DNA of 64,000 nucleotides from Pelagibius sp. Alg239-R121 (GTDB lineage: Bacteria > Pseudomonadota > Alphaproteobacteria > Kiloniellales > Kiloniellaceae), in assembly GCF_947331435.1 (NCBI RefSeq), contig NZ_CAMZOF010000015.1, positions 1 through 64,000 on the forward strand. Direction: 5' to 3'. The translations under genes were made by a program, and so were the position numbers. Below the pieces are notes generated by a model. It was not told the origin of the DNA and made no database searches. It saw only the letters and a list, made by a program, of their open reading frames with translations. Below, piece after piece: positions 24,828 through 33,649 of the stretch; position 1 is the first letter of the stretch; each line of letters starts with the position of its first letter.

Positions 24828-26971
24828 CAATGACGACCGCGACGAGAACGACCGGGACCACAATGACTGCGCCTGTAACGACTGCGCCTGTATCGCCTGC
24901 GCCTTTGATCGAAATCGAGGATCTGAGCATTGGTTTTACCAGCCGGTCGGGCGCGACACTTCCGATCCTGCGCAATATCGATCTGACGATCAACGAAGGC
25001 GAAACCGTCGGTCTCGTCGGCGAAAGCGGCTCAGGCAAGAGCACCCTTGCGCTGGCGATGATGGGCTACCTCAAAGGCGGTCTGCGTGTCCTTAATGGCG
25101 CTACTTCCTTCCGCGATCGCAATACCTTCGAACTGAGTACCCAGGAATTGGAGCAGATTCGCGGCGGTGAACTGGCATTAATCCCCCAGAATGCCGGACA
25201 GTCGTTGACACCGACCCTGCGGATTGGGGCGCAAATCGGTGAGGCCCTGAAACTGCACAGCCGGATCGAGGAAGCCGACTGTCCGGCACGCGTGATTGAG
25301 CTCCTGTCCCAAGTGCGCCTCCCCGACCCTGAACAGCTGGTAGAGCGCTATCCCCATGAACTCTCCGGAGGACAGCAACAGCGGGTCGCGATTGCCATGG
25401 CACTGGCAGGAGAACCCGATGCCTTACTGCTGGATGAACCCACAACCGGCCTCGATGTCACAACGCAGGCACATGTTCTCGAACTGTTGCGCGATCTCGC
25501 GGCCAACACTGGAACAGCGATGGTCTATGTCAGCCATGATCTCGGTGCCATTGCCAGGGTCAGCGACAGGATCGTAGTGATGTATGCGGGCGAAATCGTT
25601 CTGGAAGGCAACTCCCGCCAGGTCTTGAGAACGCCCGTACATCCCTATGCCCGCGGCCTGCTTGCCTCGATCCCCAAGCTCGCAGACGCACGCCTGCCGG
25701 TCGCCATGGACGGCCGTCCACCCTCACCGGGCGGCACGGGGGCCGGCTGTGCCTTTGCCGATAGATGCGCTCTGGCGGAAGCGCGCTGCAGAGCAGAACA
25801 ACCGTTGCTGCAGAAAGCCCAGGGCGGCCAGACAGTGCGCTGTCACCTGCAGGAAGAGGTCGCGCATCTGGCGATGCCCGCGAGCGCGACGGCAGAACGC
25901 ACATCAATCCCCGACCGCACCCCGTCTGTCCTCGACCTGGACGACGTCGCCATCAGCTACGCGCGCCCCGGCCTGCTGGACCAGATTCTGGGACGGCAGT
26001 CAAATGCGACTCCTACCGTAGACAATATTTCCATCGCGATCCGAAAAGGAGAGACGATCGGGCTGATCGGCGAATCCGGGAGCGGCAAATCGACGATCCT
26101 CAAAGCGATAGCGGGTTTGCTTCCCACCAAAAACGGCAAGATCACTTTTGGAAGCAACGAGGCGCTGCACAGCAATGTCGATAAACGGAGCAACGACCAG
26201 CTCAGGCGGATTCAGTTGATTTTCCAGAATCCGGATGATTCGCTTAACCCTCGCCATACCATTGCGGAAATCCTGGCACAGCCGCTCCGGCTCTACTTCG
26301 GTTTAACCGGAGACGATCTGCGTGCCCGCAGTGAAGAACTTCTCGAGCGTGTCCGATTGGGCGCACACTATCTAGAGCGGTTGCCCAGCCAGCTTTCCGG
26401 CGGTGAAAAACAACGGGTTGCAGTGGCCCGAGCCTTCGCAGCGGATCCTGAACTGGTTTTATGCGACGAGGTCACATCGGCGCTCGACGTCTCGGTGCAG
26501 GCTGCTGTTCTCGAACTCTTAAAACAGCTTCAGGAAGATCAGGGCACGACTTACCTTTTCGTCTCGCACGATCTCGCAGTGGTCCGCGCGCTGGCCGACC
26601 GGGTTGCCGTTCTTTATCAGGGCCGGCTGTGCGAGATTGGTCCGGCTGAGAGAGTCTACGCATTGCCGTCGCACCCCTATACCGAAGTCCTCTTGGGCGC
26701 GGTTCTGGAACCAGACCCGGATACAGCACCCGTCCTGACCGCCGAAGACGTGGTCGAGCTTTCGCCCGTCGCCAATGGATGCTCCTTTCAGCGGCGCTGT
26801 CCAAGACGCCTGGGTGCCATCTGCGACAGCACGACCCCGCCCCTTCAGTCGGATGACAAAGGGCATGCGATTCGCTGTCACATTCCCAGGGAGGAATTGT
26901 TGGCTCTGCAATCGCAGGACCACGCCCAAGGCGACGCCACTAGTCCGCGGTTAACACAACCCGGCCTGTAA
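24824..26971 (+). CDS. Fused ABC transporter ATPase (DppD-DppF type, two nucleotide-binding domains)
   Basis: From GTG 24824 (AGAAGG 7 nt upstream; ATG 24830 is an alternative) the protein is about 715 aa. It carries two complete ATPase domains. The first has Walker A GESGSGKSTL, signature ELSGGQQQRVAIA and LLLDEPTTGLD. The second has GESGSGKSTI, QLSGGEKQRVAVA and LCDEVTSALD. Each ends with the oligopeptide-type C-terminal Cys-containing extension (CAFADRCALAEARC, CSFQRRCPRRLGAIC). The N-terminus has a Thr-rich low-complexity tail. This single subunit powers the transporter. Its 3' end overlaps the convergent dehydrogenase gene by 32 bp. Confidence 0.92.
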   Translation: MTMTTATRTTGTTMTAPVTTAPVSPAPLIEIEDLSIGFTSRSGATLPILRNIDLTINEGETVGLVGESGSGKSTLALAMMGYLKGGLRVLNGATSFRDRNTFELSTQELEQIRGGELALIPQNAGQSLTPTLRIGAQIGEALKLHSRIEEADCPARVIELLSQVRLPDPEQLVERYPHELSGGQQQRVAIAMALAGEPDALLLDEPTTGLDVTTQAHVLELLRDLAANTGTAMVYVSHDLGAIARVSDRIVVMYAGEIVLEGNSRQVLRTPVHPYARGLLASIPKLADARLPVAMDGRPPSPGGTGAGCAFADRCALAEARCRAEQPLLQKAQGGQTVRCHLQEEVAHLAMPASATAERTSIPDRTPSVLDLDDVAISYARPGLLDQILGRQSNATPTVDNISIAIRKGETIGLIGESGSGKSTILKAIAGLLPTKNGKITFGSNEALHSNVDKRSNDQLRRIQLIFQNPDDSLNPRHTIAEILAQPLRLYFGLTGDDLRARSEELLERVRLGAHYLERLPSQLSGGEKQRVAVARAFAADPELVLCDEVTSALDVSVQAAVLELLKQLQEDQGTTYLFVSHDLAVVRALADRVAVLYQGRLCEIGPAERVYALPSHPYTEVLLGAVLEPDPDTAPVLTAEDVVELSPVANGCSFQRRCPRRLGAICDSTTPPLQSDDKGHAIRCHIPREELLALQSQDHAQGDATSPRLTQPGL

Positions 26972-28004
26972 TCTTCCCGGCTTTCAAGTCGCTGAGGGTT
27001 TCGTTGACCTCGGAAAGCGCGCGGGAGGTGACGGGAATCTCCTGGACCCGACCTGAGCGAACCAACGCGATGAGCTCCCTCAATTCACCACTGCTGCCGA
27101 CATGGCAACCGCGCACGGTCAACGCCTTTTGCGGCAGCCACGGCAGCGGCATCCGGAAATCTCCCCCGTAGAGACCGACCACCACATAACGTCCGGTCTT
27201 CACCAGCGCATGCACCGCAAGACGCGAGGTCGACGGAGCCCCAACGGTATCGAGGACTGCCAAAAGCTGGTTATCTGTGATCCTGCGCAATTCCTCCAAT
27301 GCATCGTCACGGCTACCGTCCAGCACCGCCTGCGCCCCCATAGATGCCGCCGCCTGCAGTTTCAACGGATCGATGTCGACCGAAATTATCCGCTCATGTC
27401 CCATAGCGCGGGCGATCGCGATAGCATTGAGGCCGAGACCACCGGCCCCCATGACCGACAGCCATTCACCGTCGTTCACCGGCCCGATCTTCTTGAGTGC
27501 ATTATAAACCGTGAGGCCTGAGCAGGCGTGGGGGGCGACAGTGTCAGGATTCAAACCCTCCACATCGATCAGGAACTTCGGATGATCGACCAGAACATGG
27601 GTTGCGTAACCTCCGTCGCGAACCAGACCAATGATCCGCATCTCCATGCAGTCGTTTTCCCGGTCTTCCTTGCAGGCCCGGCATTCACCACAGCCGATCC
27701 AGGGGAAGACGAGCATCATCTTTCCGAGCGCGAGATCACCGGCCTCCGGCCCGACAGCCAAGACTTCGCCCACGATTTCGTGTCCCATGGTCACGGGAAG
27801 ACGCATGCCGCGGTCCGCCATTCGGAACTGGCCTTCCTCACCCAGGTCGAAAAAGCCCTCCGCAATATGCAGATCGGAATGACAAACACCTGAACGGCGG
27901 ACCCGGAGCAGCACCTGAGTCCCCTCCGGTGACGGCACCTCTCTCTCGCGAGCCTTTAGCGGTTTACCAAATTCGACCAGATCATAGCTTCTGTAGGTCG
28001 CCAC
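26940..28004 (-). CDS. Zinc-dependent alcohol dehydrogenase (MDR family)
   Basis: The 354-aa medium-chain dehydrogenase has the catalytic-zinc segment RSGVCHSDLH, GHEIVGEVLAVG, and the structural-zinc four-Cys cluster GCGECRACKEDRENDC. It also has the NAD(P) motif GAGGLGLNAIAIARAMG and ends LKAGKITGRVVLTAD. It oxidises an alcohol or reduces an aldehyde, possibly together with the aldehyde dehydrogenase at 32.1 kb. It is last in a three-gene minus operon after the lyase and hydratase genes. Confidence 0.9.
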   Translation of the reverse strand: MATYRSYDLVEFGKPLKAREREVPSPEGTQVLLRVRRSGVCHSDLHIAEGFFDLGEEGQFRMADRGMRLPVTMGHEIVGEVLAVGPEAGDLALGKMMLVFPWIGCGECRACKEDRENDCMEMRIIGLVRDGGYATHVLVDHPKFLIDVEGLNPDTVAPHACSGLTVYNALKKIGPVNDGEWLSVMGAGGLGLNAIAIARAMGHERIISVDIDPLKLQAAASMGAQAVLDGSRDDALEELRRITDNQLLAVLDTVGAPSTSRLAVHALVKTGRYVVVGLYGGDFRMPLPWLPQKALTVRGCHVGSSGELRELIALVRSGRVQEIPVTSRALSEVNETLSDLKAGKITGRVVLTAD

Positions 28005-28029
28005 TCGTATCTCCCTGACTCGAAGTTGC

Positions 28030-28962
28030 TTATAGTATCGTTACCGGATCGAAGATCTTGCTTGGACGGGCTTTGGACAAACGGCCGTAGAGCTGTTCGT
28101 CCGGTAACCACGCATCGAGTTTTTCGCGCAAAGTCAAAAGGCGATTGAAATCGATTCCGGTCGCCAGCCCCATGCTCTCCAGCAGATAAACGCAGTCTTC
28201 GGTCGCTATGTTGCCTGAGGCGCCCGGCGCAAATGGACAGCCGCCCAATCCACCAAGAGATGCGTCAAAGCGCCGGACACCGGCTTCCAACGCCATGACA
28301 ACATTGGCGAGCCCCATGCCCCGCGTGTCGTGGAAATGCGCCGCGAGCGGTATCTTACCTACCATACCCGCGACCTGACCATAAATCCGCCGCACCTGCG
28401 CCGGATCGGCGTAACCTACCGTATCCGCAATGTTCAGTTCGTCCGCACCCGCCTCCGCAAGCTGCTCAACCAGCTCGAAGACCTGGCGCTCGGATACTTC
28501 GCCCTGAATGGTGCATCCGAACGCCGTCGCGATTGCGCCTGAAATCTCCACTGTGCCCTTCAAACCGCGCCGATCGCGCTCGGCCACAAGTTCGCGAAAG
28601 GCCGTGACGGAATCTTTGATTGGACGGCGGACATTGGCCAGATTATGCGCCGCGCTGGCGGAGAGCACGAAAACGATCTTTTCCGCACCTTGATCGAACG
28701 CCCGTAAAGCTCCCTTTAGGTTGAGAACCAAAACCGCAGCCCGCAGTCCGGCGATCGCCTTAGCGCCCTCCAGAACTTCCGCGGCATCGGCAAATTGCGG
28801 GATGACCGACGGCGGAACGAACGAGGTGACCTCGATCTCGGTAAAGCCGGCAGCCACCTGATCCCGGCACCAGTCAAGTTTGTTATTCGCCGGCACAATC
28901 TGCTGAATAAGTTGAAGCCCGTCGCGCAGCCCCACTTCCCGGACAGTGACCTGATCCGTCAT
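28030..28962 (-). CDS. Hydroxymethylglutaryl-CoA lyase-like aldolase
   Basis: The 310-aa DRE-TIM metallolyase has VREVGLRDGLQ at the N-terminus, VLVLNLKGALRAFDQGAEKI, the metal site HFHDTRGMGLANV, and the loop GLGGCPFAPGASGNIATED with the catalytic Cys. HMG-CoA lyase cleaves HMG-CoA to acetyl-CoA and acetoacetate; paralogues cleave other 3-hydroxy-3-methylacyl-CoAs. It lies 9 nt after the enoyl-CoA hydratase gene, so a tertiary-alcohol acyl-CoA, as formed by hydration of a methyl-branched enoyl-CoA, is the likely substrate. Confidence 0.9.
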   Translation of the reverse strand: MTDQVTVREVGLRDGLQLIQQIVPANNKLDWCRDQVAAGFTEIEVTSFVPPSVIPQFADAAEVLEGAKAIAGLRAAVLVLNLKGALRAFDQGAEKIVFVLSASAAHNLANVRRPIKDSVTAFRELVAERDRRGLKGTVEISGAIATAFGCTIQGEVSERQVFELVEQLAEAGADELNIADTVGYADPAQVRRIYGQVAGMVGKIPLAAHFHDTRGMGLANVVMALEAGVRRFDASLGGLGGCPFAPGASGNIATEDCVYLLESMGLATGIDFNRLLTLREKLDAWLPDEQLYGRLSKARPSKIFDPVTIL

Positions 28963-28971
28963 CGCCTTCCC

Positions 28972-29769
28972 TCAACGGCCCCGAAACTGCGCTTTGCGTT
29001 TTTCATTGAACGCCATCACGCCTTCTCGCCTGTCTTCAGTCACCACTGTACGATTGTATGCTTCGATCTCGAACGCGAGGCCATCTGCAAGCGACATCTG
29101 CAGCCCGCGATGGATCGCCAGTTTTGCCTGCCGGACGGCAACCGGCGCATTGCCGGCGATGTTCGCTGCGGTCTCAACTGTTTCGTCAAGAAGCCGATCC
29201 TGGGAAAAAATCGCGTTGACCAAGCCCCAGTCCAAAGCCTGCGCAGCGGTAAAAGGTTTTCCAGAAAAAATAAGTTCCTTCGCGCGTTTTTCTCCAACAG
29301 CCCGTGCAAGATTTTGCGTACCGCCCGCGCCGGGGATGATGCCGAGTGTGGTCTCGGTCAAGGCAAAACGAGCCCTCTCCGCAGCATAGAGAAAATCCAC
29401 AGCAGCGGCGATTTCACACCCACCGCCGTAGGCTGCGCCATTGACCGCACCGATAATTGGTAGGGGACAGCCCAAAATCGCCCGGATCATCCGCTCGAAA
29501 ACCAGGTGCTGCCCGCGCCAGTCTTCATCGCTCATGTCCTTGCGCTCTTTCAAATCGCCACCGGCGCAAAAAGCCTTCGAACCGGCGCCTGTCAGAACCG
29601 CGCAACGGGTGTCACCGGGATCCAGCGCAAGCTTTTCGAACAGTTGAACCAGATCCAGTCCCATCTGGGTGTTGATCGCGTTTGCGGATTCTGGCCGGTT
29701 GAGCGTTACGACCAACAGGTGAGGCTCTCGAGCCTCCAAAAGAAGAGTCGAATAGTCTTCGCTCGCCAT
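28972..29769 (-). CDS. Enoyl-CoA hydratase/isomerase (crotonase family)
   Basis: ATG 29769 with GGAAGG a few nt upstream gives a 265-aa protein. Crotonase motifs are AFCAGGDLKERKDMSDEDWRG (oxyanion hole), NGAAYGGGCEIAAAVDF, and the catalytic region LTETTLGIIPGAGGTQNLAR. It is close to the methylglutaconyl-CoA hydratase / methylglutaconyl-type pattern that pairs with HMG-CoA lyase in leucine and isoprenoid-acid breakdown. It is first in the operon with the lyase and dehydrogenase; copy B of the shared motif lies 65 nt upstream. Confidence 0.9.
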   Translation of the reverse strand: MASEDYSTLLLEAREPHLLVVTLNRPESANAINTQMGLDLVQLFEKLALDPGDTRCAVLTGAGSKAFCAGGDLKERKDMSDEDWRGQHLVFERMIRAILGCPLPIIGAVNGAAYGGGCEIAAAVDFLYAAERARFALTETTLGIIPGAGGTQNLARAVGEKRAKELIFSGKPFTAAQALDWGLVNAIFSQDRLLDETVETAANIAGNAPVAVRQAKLAIHRGLQMSLADGLAFEIEAYNRTVVTEDRREGVMAFNEKRKAQFRGR

Positions 29770-29834
29770 AATACCTTCCATCTGATCGCAATCCACGAAC
29801 GCCTGAGGCAACGTAAAGTCTCAGGAGTAGCACC

Positions 29835-29857
29835 CCATAATACAAATAGAATATTTT
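29835..29857 (-). promoter_or_regulatory. Shared motif copy B, upstream of the hydratase-lyase-dehydrogenase operon
   Basis: In gene direction it reads AAAATATTCTATTTGTATTA then TGG and includes the exact 11-mer ATTCTATTTGT. It lies 65 nt before ATG 29769. It is in the short gap between the hydratase start and the end of the LysR gene, which is on the same strand. Confidence 0.55.
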
Positions 29858-29890
29858 TGCCGACACCATACCGGAATTCGATATCGTCCA

Positions 29891-30835
29891 TCACATAAGA
29901 CCCTGCAGATCCGAACCCGGTTGCGCGATCCACTCACCGCATCTGATCATCGATGCGATTTCGCTGGTAAGAATGGCAATAACGGATTCTGTTGCCCGTG
30001 TGTTCGACCGATCCGCCGGCATCCCCAAAATGAGCTGTCTGCGCACCTGTGGCGATTCCAAGGTACGGGCTTCGACAGCACCATCCTTGACGTCTTCGGT
30101 AACAGCAGAAAGCGGCACGAAGGCATGGTACATGCCACGTGCGACCAATGATTTCAGAACCCTGAAGGAATCACCGTCGAACGCTACGTTGAGGGTGACA
30201 CCTGCCGATTCCGCCGCAGCATCAACCACGACCCGAATACCGTGTGGCCGGCTCGGTAACGCGAGTGGCAGCGCCGCGGCTTCCTCGAAACGAAGGGTCG
30301 CACCGGCACCAGGAAGCGAACCGGGCGGACTGATGATCCCGATATCCTCGTAAAGAAGCTCTTTGGTACGCAGATGGAAATCACCTGACGGACCGTAAAG
30401 AAAGGTGAGATCAATGTCGCCGCGCTGAAGCCATTCGATAAGATAACCCGAGTAGCCCTCGGTAAGGCGAAGCGTCACGCCAGGTAGGTCTCGGGCAACA
30501 CGCTCCACCAACCGCACCGCGAGTACCGAGGTAACCGTCGGCATCAGACCCAGGGCGACATGTCCCTTCACCTCTGCATGCATGGATTGGATATCGTGCA
30601 CTGATTGCTCGAGCTGCCGGACGAGCCCCGAGACCCTCGCGAGGAGTTCTTTCCCCGGTTCGGTCAGGTCCATGCCGCGGACATGACGGTCGAACAGGGC
30701 AACACCCAATTCATGTTCAAGGAGTTTGATCTGACGGGAAAGTGCGGGTTGAGCAATGCGCAGTCGATCAGAAGCCCGGCTCAGCGACCCTGCCTCGGCA
30801 ACGCAGATGAAGGTCTTCAACTGTTTGAGATCCAC
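29891..30835 (-). CDS. LysR-family transcriptional regulator
   Basis: The 314-aa protein starts MDLKQLKTFICVAEAGSLSR, followed by RLRIAQPALSRQIKLLEHEL, the typical LysR helix-turn-helix. The effector domain resembles the Nac/CynR-type group (LGLMPTVTSVLAVRLVERV). It is upstream of the hydratase operon on the same strand and divergent from the CoA-transferase gene, so it can control either. The 153-bp divergent gap has an AT-rich dyad (see next entry). Confidence 0.9.
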   Translation of the reverse strand: MDLKQLKTFICVAEAGSLSRASDRLRIAQPALSRQIKLLEHELGVALFDRHVRGMDLTEPGKELLARVSGLVRQLEQSVHDIQSMHAEVKGHVALGLMPTVTSVLAVRLVERVARDLPGVTLRLTEGYSGYLIEWLQRGDIDLTFLYGPSGDFHLRTKELLYEDIGIISPPGSLPGAGATLRFEEAAALPLALPSRPHGIRVVVDAAAESAGVTLNVAFDGDSFRVLKSLVARGMYHAFVPLSAVTEDVKDGAVEARTLESPQVRRQLILGMPADRSNTRATESVIAILTSEIASMIRCGEWIAQPGSDLQGLM

Positions 30836-30988
30836 CGGGTCTTCCTTCGCAAAATGTTATAGCAGTTATATAAGCATTATAGTTTTTGCATCTCTGTCAA
30901 TCTCCGAGGCTGGTCTTAGACTGGTTAAGCTGGCCTCAGGATGGGCGAGACTTCGGATAGTCCGACAAGCTATGGGATTGCGACACTT
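30836..30988. promoter_or_regulatory. Divergent promoter region between LysR and CoA-transferase genes
   Basis: A 22-bp imperfect dyad centred on TTATATAA spans about 30859-30880 (ATAGCAG...GCATTAT arms), with direct repeats of TTATA. It fits a LysR-type operator overlapping the two divergent promoters. The five-operon motif is not present here. Confidence 0.35.
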
Positions 30989-32113
30989 ATGGGGCTAAAC
31001 AACGAACTCGAAGGCGTGATGGTCGTGTCCGTCGAACAGGCAGTGTCGGCGCCGTACTGCGGCCTCCTGCTGGCGGATTCCGGCGCCCGTGTGATCAAGG
31101 TCGAGCGGCCCGAAGGCGATTTTGCGCGTGCTTACGACAAGGGTGCCGATGGTCAAGGTGTGTTCTTCGCCTGGATCAACCGCGGAAAGGAATCCGTCTG
31201 CGTTAACCTCGATGAACCGAGTGATGCGGCCCTCCTGCAAAACATGCTGCAAAGGGCTGATGTATTCCTTCACAACCTCGCGCCTGGCTCGCTGGCAAAA
31301 CGTGGGTTTACTGGAACCGAGCTGCGCCGTGATAATCCGAGGCTGATCACCTGCGAAATCACCGGTTACGGCCACGACGGCGAGGCCCTGGAGAAAAAAG
31401 CCTACGACCTTCTGGTTCAGGCCGAAAGCGGCCTCTGCGCCGTCACGGGAACTCCCGAGATGCCGGCCCGTGTCGGGATATCGATCTGCGATATCGCGAC
31501 CGGACTGACAGCTTACTCTGCCGTTCTACGCGCCCTGATCCAACGCGGACGAACCGGTGTTGGGATCGATCTCTCAATTTCCATGTTCGACGTCATGGCG
31601 GACTGGATGAATATGCCGTTGCTGGGGCACCGCTACCTCAGCGGTGCTCCTGCGCGCACCGGCCTTAGCCACGCTCTTATCGTTCCTTATGGCGCCTATA
31701 GCACTTCGGACGGCAGCAAGATCATGATCGCCATTCAGAACAATCGTGAATGGCGGAACTTTTGCGACAAGGTGCTCGAACGACCCGATCTGTGCCTCGA
31801 TCCAAAATATGCAAATAATCCCGATCGCGTAGCCAACCGCAGTGCGGTTGACGAAGCCATCGAAGCGGTATTCCAAGAGAAAGACCGAGACGAGTTAATG
31901 GCCGTTCTCGGCGCTGCCCGCATTGCCTGTGCCCGGCTCAGCAGCGTGGAGGATCTCACCCAACACACGTTTCTACGAAATCTTCAGATCCAATTTGGCG
32001 GCGCAGAGGTTACAGTCGCCGATCTGCCGGTTCAGATCGATGGCGCCCGGGCAACCGAAGTTCCCGTGCTCAACCAACATGGATCGTCAATCCGGCAGGA
32101 ATTCGGCAGCTAA
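30989..32113 (+). CDS. Class III CoA-transferase (CaiB/BaiF family)
   Basis: The 374-aa protein begins LEGVMVVSVEQAVSAPYCGL, the normal family N-terminus, and has DSGARVIKVERPEGDFARAY, FLHNLAPGSLAKRG and the catalytic Asp in KKAYDLLVQAESGL. It moves CoA from a donor acyl-CoA to an organic acid. It leads the plus operon with the aldehyde dehydrogenase, acyl-CoA dehydrogenase and MmgE/PrpD genes, so it likely activates the acid that enters this route. The start is uncertain: 30941, 30989 and 31019 are all in frame and none has a strong ribosome site. Confidence 0.88.
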   Translation: MGLNNELEGVMVVSVEQAVSAPYCGLLLADSGARVIKVERPEGDFARAYDKGADGQGVFFAWINRGKESVCVNLDEPSDAALLQNMLQRADVFLHNLAPGSLAKRGFTGTELRRDNPRLITCEITGYGHDGEALEKKAYDLLVQAESGLCAVTGTPEMPARVGISICDIATGLTAYSAVLRALIQRGRTGVGIDLSISMFDVMADWMNMPLLGHRYLSGAPARTGLSHALIVPYGAYSTSDGSKIMIAIQNNREWRNFCDKVLERPDLCLDPKYANNPDRVANRSAVDEAIEAVFQEKDRDELMAVLGAARIACARLSSVEDLTQHTFLRNLQIQFGGAEVTVADLPVQIDGARATEVPVLNQHGSSIRQEFGS

Positions 32114-32136
32114 CGGCAGGATTGAAAGAGAACAGC

Positions 32137-33612
32137 ATGCAGAACTATCAGCACTACATTAACGGCACTTGGGTCGAACCTTCCTCAGGCGAATGGTTCG
32201 ATACCGCCAATCCTTACACGGGAGAAGCCTGGGCGAAGATAGCCCATGGGAGCCCTGCCGATGTCGAAACGGCCGTTTCCGCAGCCAAGGCAGCCTTTGA
32301 AAACGGTTGGGCGGACATGAAGCCGACCCAACGCGGGCGCCTTTTATATAAGCTGGCGGATCTGATTGAACGTGACGCCGCACATCTCGCCGAAATCGAG
32401 GTCCGCGATAACGGCAAGCTGATCGCGGAGATGTCGGGCCAGACGAAGTACATGGCCGAATGGTATCGCTACTACGGGGGCTTGGCCGACAAGGTTGAGG
32501 GGGCAGTCATTCCGACGGACAAGCCGGGCATCTTTAATTTCACTCGTTATGAGCCCCTGGGCGTCATCGGCATGATCACACCCTGGAATTCTCCCCTGCT
32601 GCTCCTGGCCTGGAAACTTGCAGCGGCGCTTGCCGCAGGGAACACAGCAGTGATTAAGCCGTCGGAGTTTACCTCCGCCTCGACGCTGGAATTCATGAAG
32701 CTGTTCCAGGAAGCCGGCTTCCCGGACGGCGTCGTAAACACGGTGTCCGGATTCGGTGTCGACGTCGGCGCTGCCCTGGTGGCTCACAAGGACGTATCCA
32801 AGATCGCTTTCACGGGCTCCGACCTTTCCGGGCAGAAGATCTACGAATCAGCAGCAAAGACGCTGAAGCACATTTCGTTGGAGCTCGGCGGAAAGTCACC
32901 CAACATCGTCTTTGAGGACGCCGATATCGAAGCGGCTGTCATGGGAGCTATCTCCGGCATCTTCGCGGCCACAGGGCAGACCTGCATTGCGGGTTCGCGC
33001 CTCCTGCTGCAGCGTTCGATCCATGACCGTTTCGTCGAGCGGCTGGTTGAGGTGGCGAAGACAGCAACGATTGGCGACCCCATGTCGCCCGACACGCATG
33101 TCGGGCCCGTGACCACACCCCCGCAGTACCGCAAGGTGCTCGACTACATCGAGATCGCGAAACAGGAAGGCGCAAATTGCGTCCTGGGCGGCCACAGCTA
33201 TTCCGGACCTGGCGCGCAAGGCGGGCAGTTCGTAGAACCAACGATCTTCACCGGCGTAAACAACGCCATGAGGATTGCCCAGGAAGAAGTCTTCGGCCCG
33301 GTGCTCGCGGTGATCCCCTTCGATGGAGAAGAAGATGCCATCGCCATCGGTAACGACGTCGACTTCGGTCTTGCCGCCGGAGTCTGGACCCAGGACATCG
33401 GCCGCGCGATCCGGATGTCGGAGAAACTTCGTGTCGGCACCGTCTGGATCAACACCTATCGCGCGGTCAGTTTCGCCTCTCCCTTTGGCGGCTTCAAGCG
33501 CAGCGGTATCGGGCGCGAAAGCGGCCTCGACGCCATTAAGGAATATATGCAGGTCAAATCCGTCTGGATCGCCCAGGAGACCAGCGTAACCAATCCGTTC
33601 ATCATGCGCTGA
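32137..33612 (+). CDS. NAD(P)-dependent aldehyde dehydrogenase
   Basis: ATG 32137 gives a 491-aa protein starting MQNYQHYINGTWVEPSSGEW. Class motifs are complete: ITPWNSPLLLLAWKLAAALA, NAD-fold FTGSDLSGQKIYE, catalytic Glu in LELGGKSPNIVFEDAD, and catalytic Cys in FAATGQTCIAGSRLL. It also ends GGFKRSGIGRESGLDAIKEY. It oxidises an aldehyde to an acid; within this operon the aldehyde could come from the alcohol dehydrogenase at 27 kb. It lies 23 nt after the CoA-transferase gene. Confidence 0.92.
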   Translation: MQNYQHYINGTWVEPSSGEWFDTANPYTGEAWAKIAHGSPADVETAVSAAKAAFENGWADMKPTQRGRLLYKLADLIERDAAHLAEIEVRDNGKLIAEMSGQTKYMAEWYRYYGGLADKVEGAVIPTDKPGIFNFTRYEPLGVIGMITPWNSPLLLLAWKLAAALAAGNTAVIKPSEFTSASTLEFMKLFQEAGFPDGVVNTVSGFGVDVGAALVAHKDVSKIAFTGSDLSGQKIYESAAKTLKHISLELGGKSPNIVFEDADIEAAVMGAISGIFAATGQTCIAGSRLLLQRSIHDRFVERLVEVAKTATIGDPMSPDTHVGPVTTPPQYRKVLDYIEIAKQEGANCVLGGHSYSGPGAQGGQFVEPTIFTGVNNAMRIAQEEVFGPVLAVIPFDGEEDAIAIGNDVDFGLAAGVWTQDIGRAIRMSEKLRVGTVWINTYRAVSFASPFGGFKRSGIGRESGLDAIKEYMQVKSVWIAQETSVTNPFIMR

Positions 33613-33649
33613 ACCGGCTAAGTCTCCGCCGGCAGAGATCGAGAACCTC

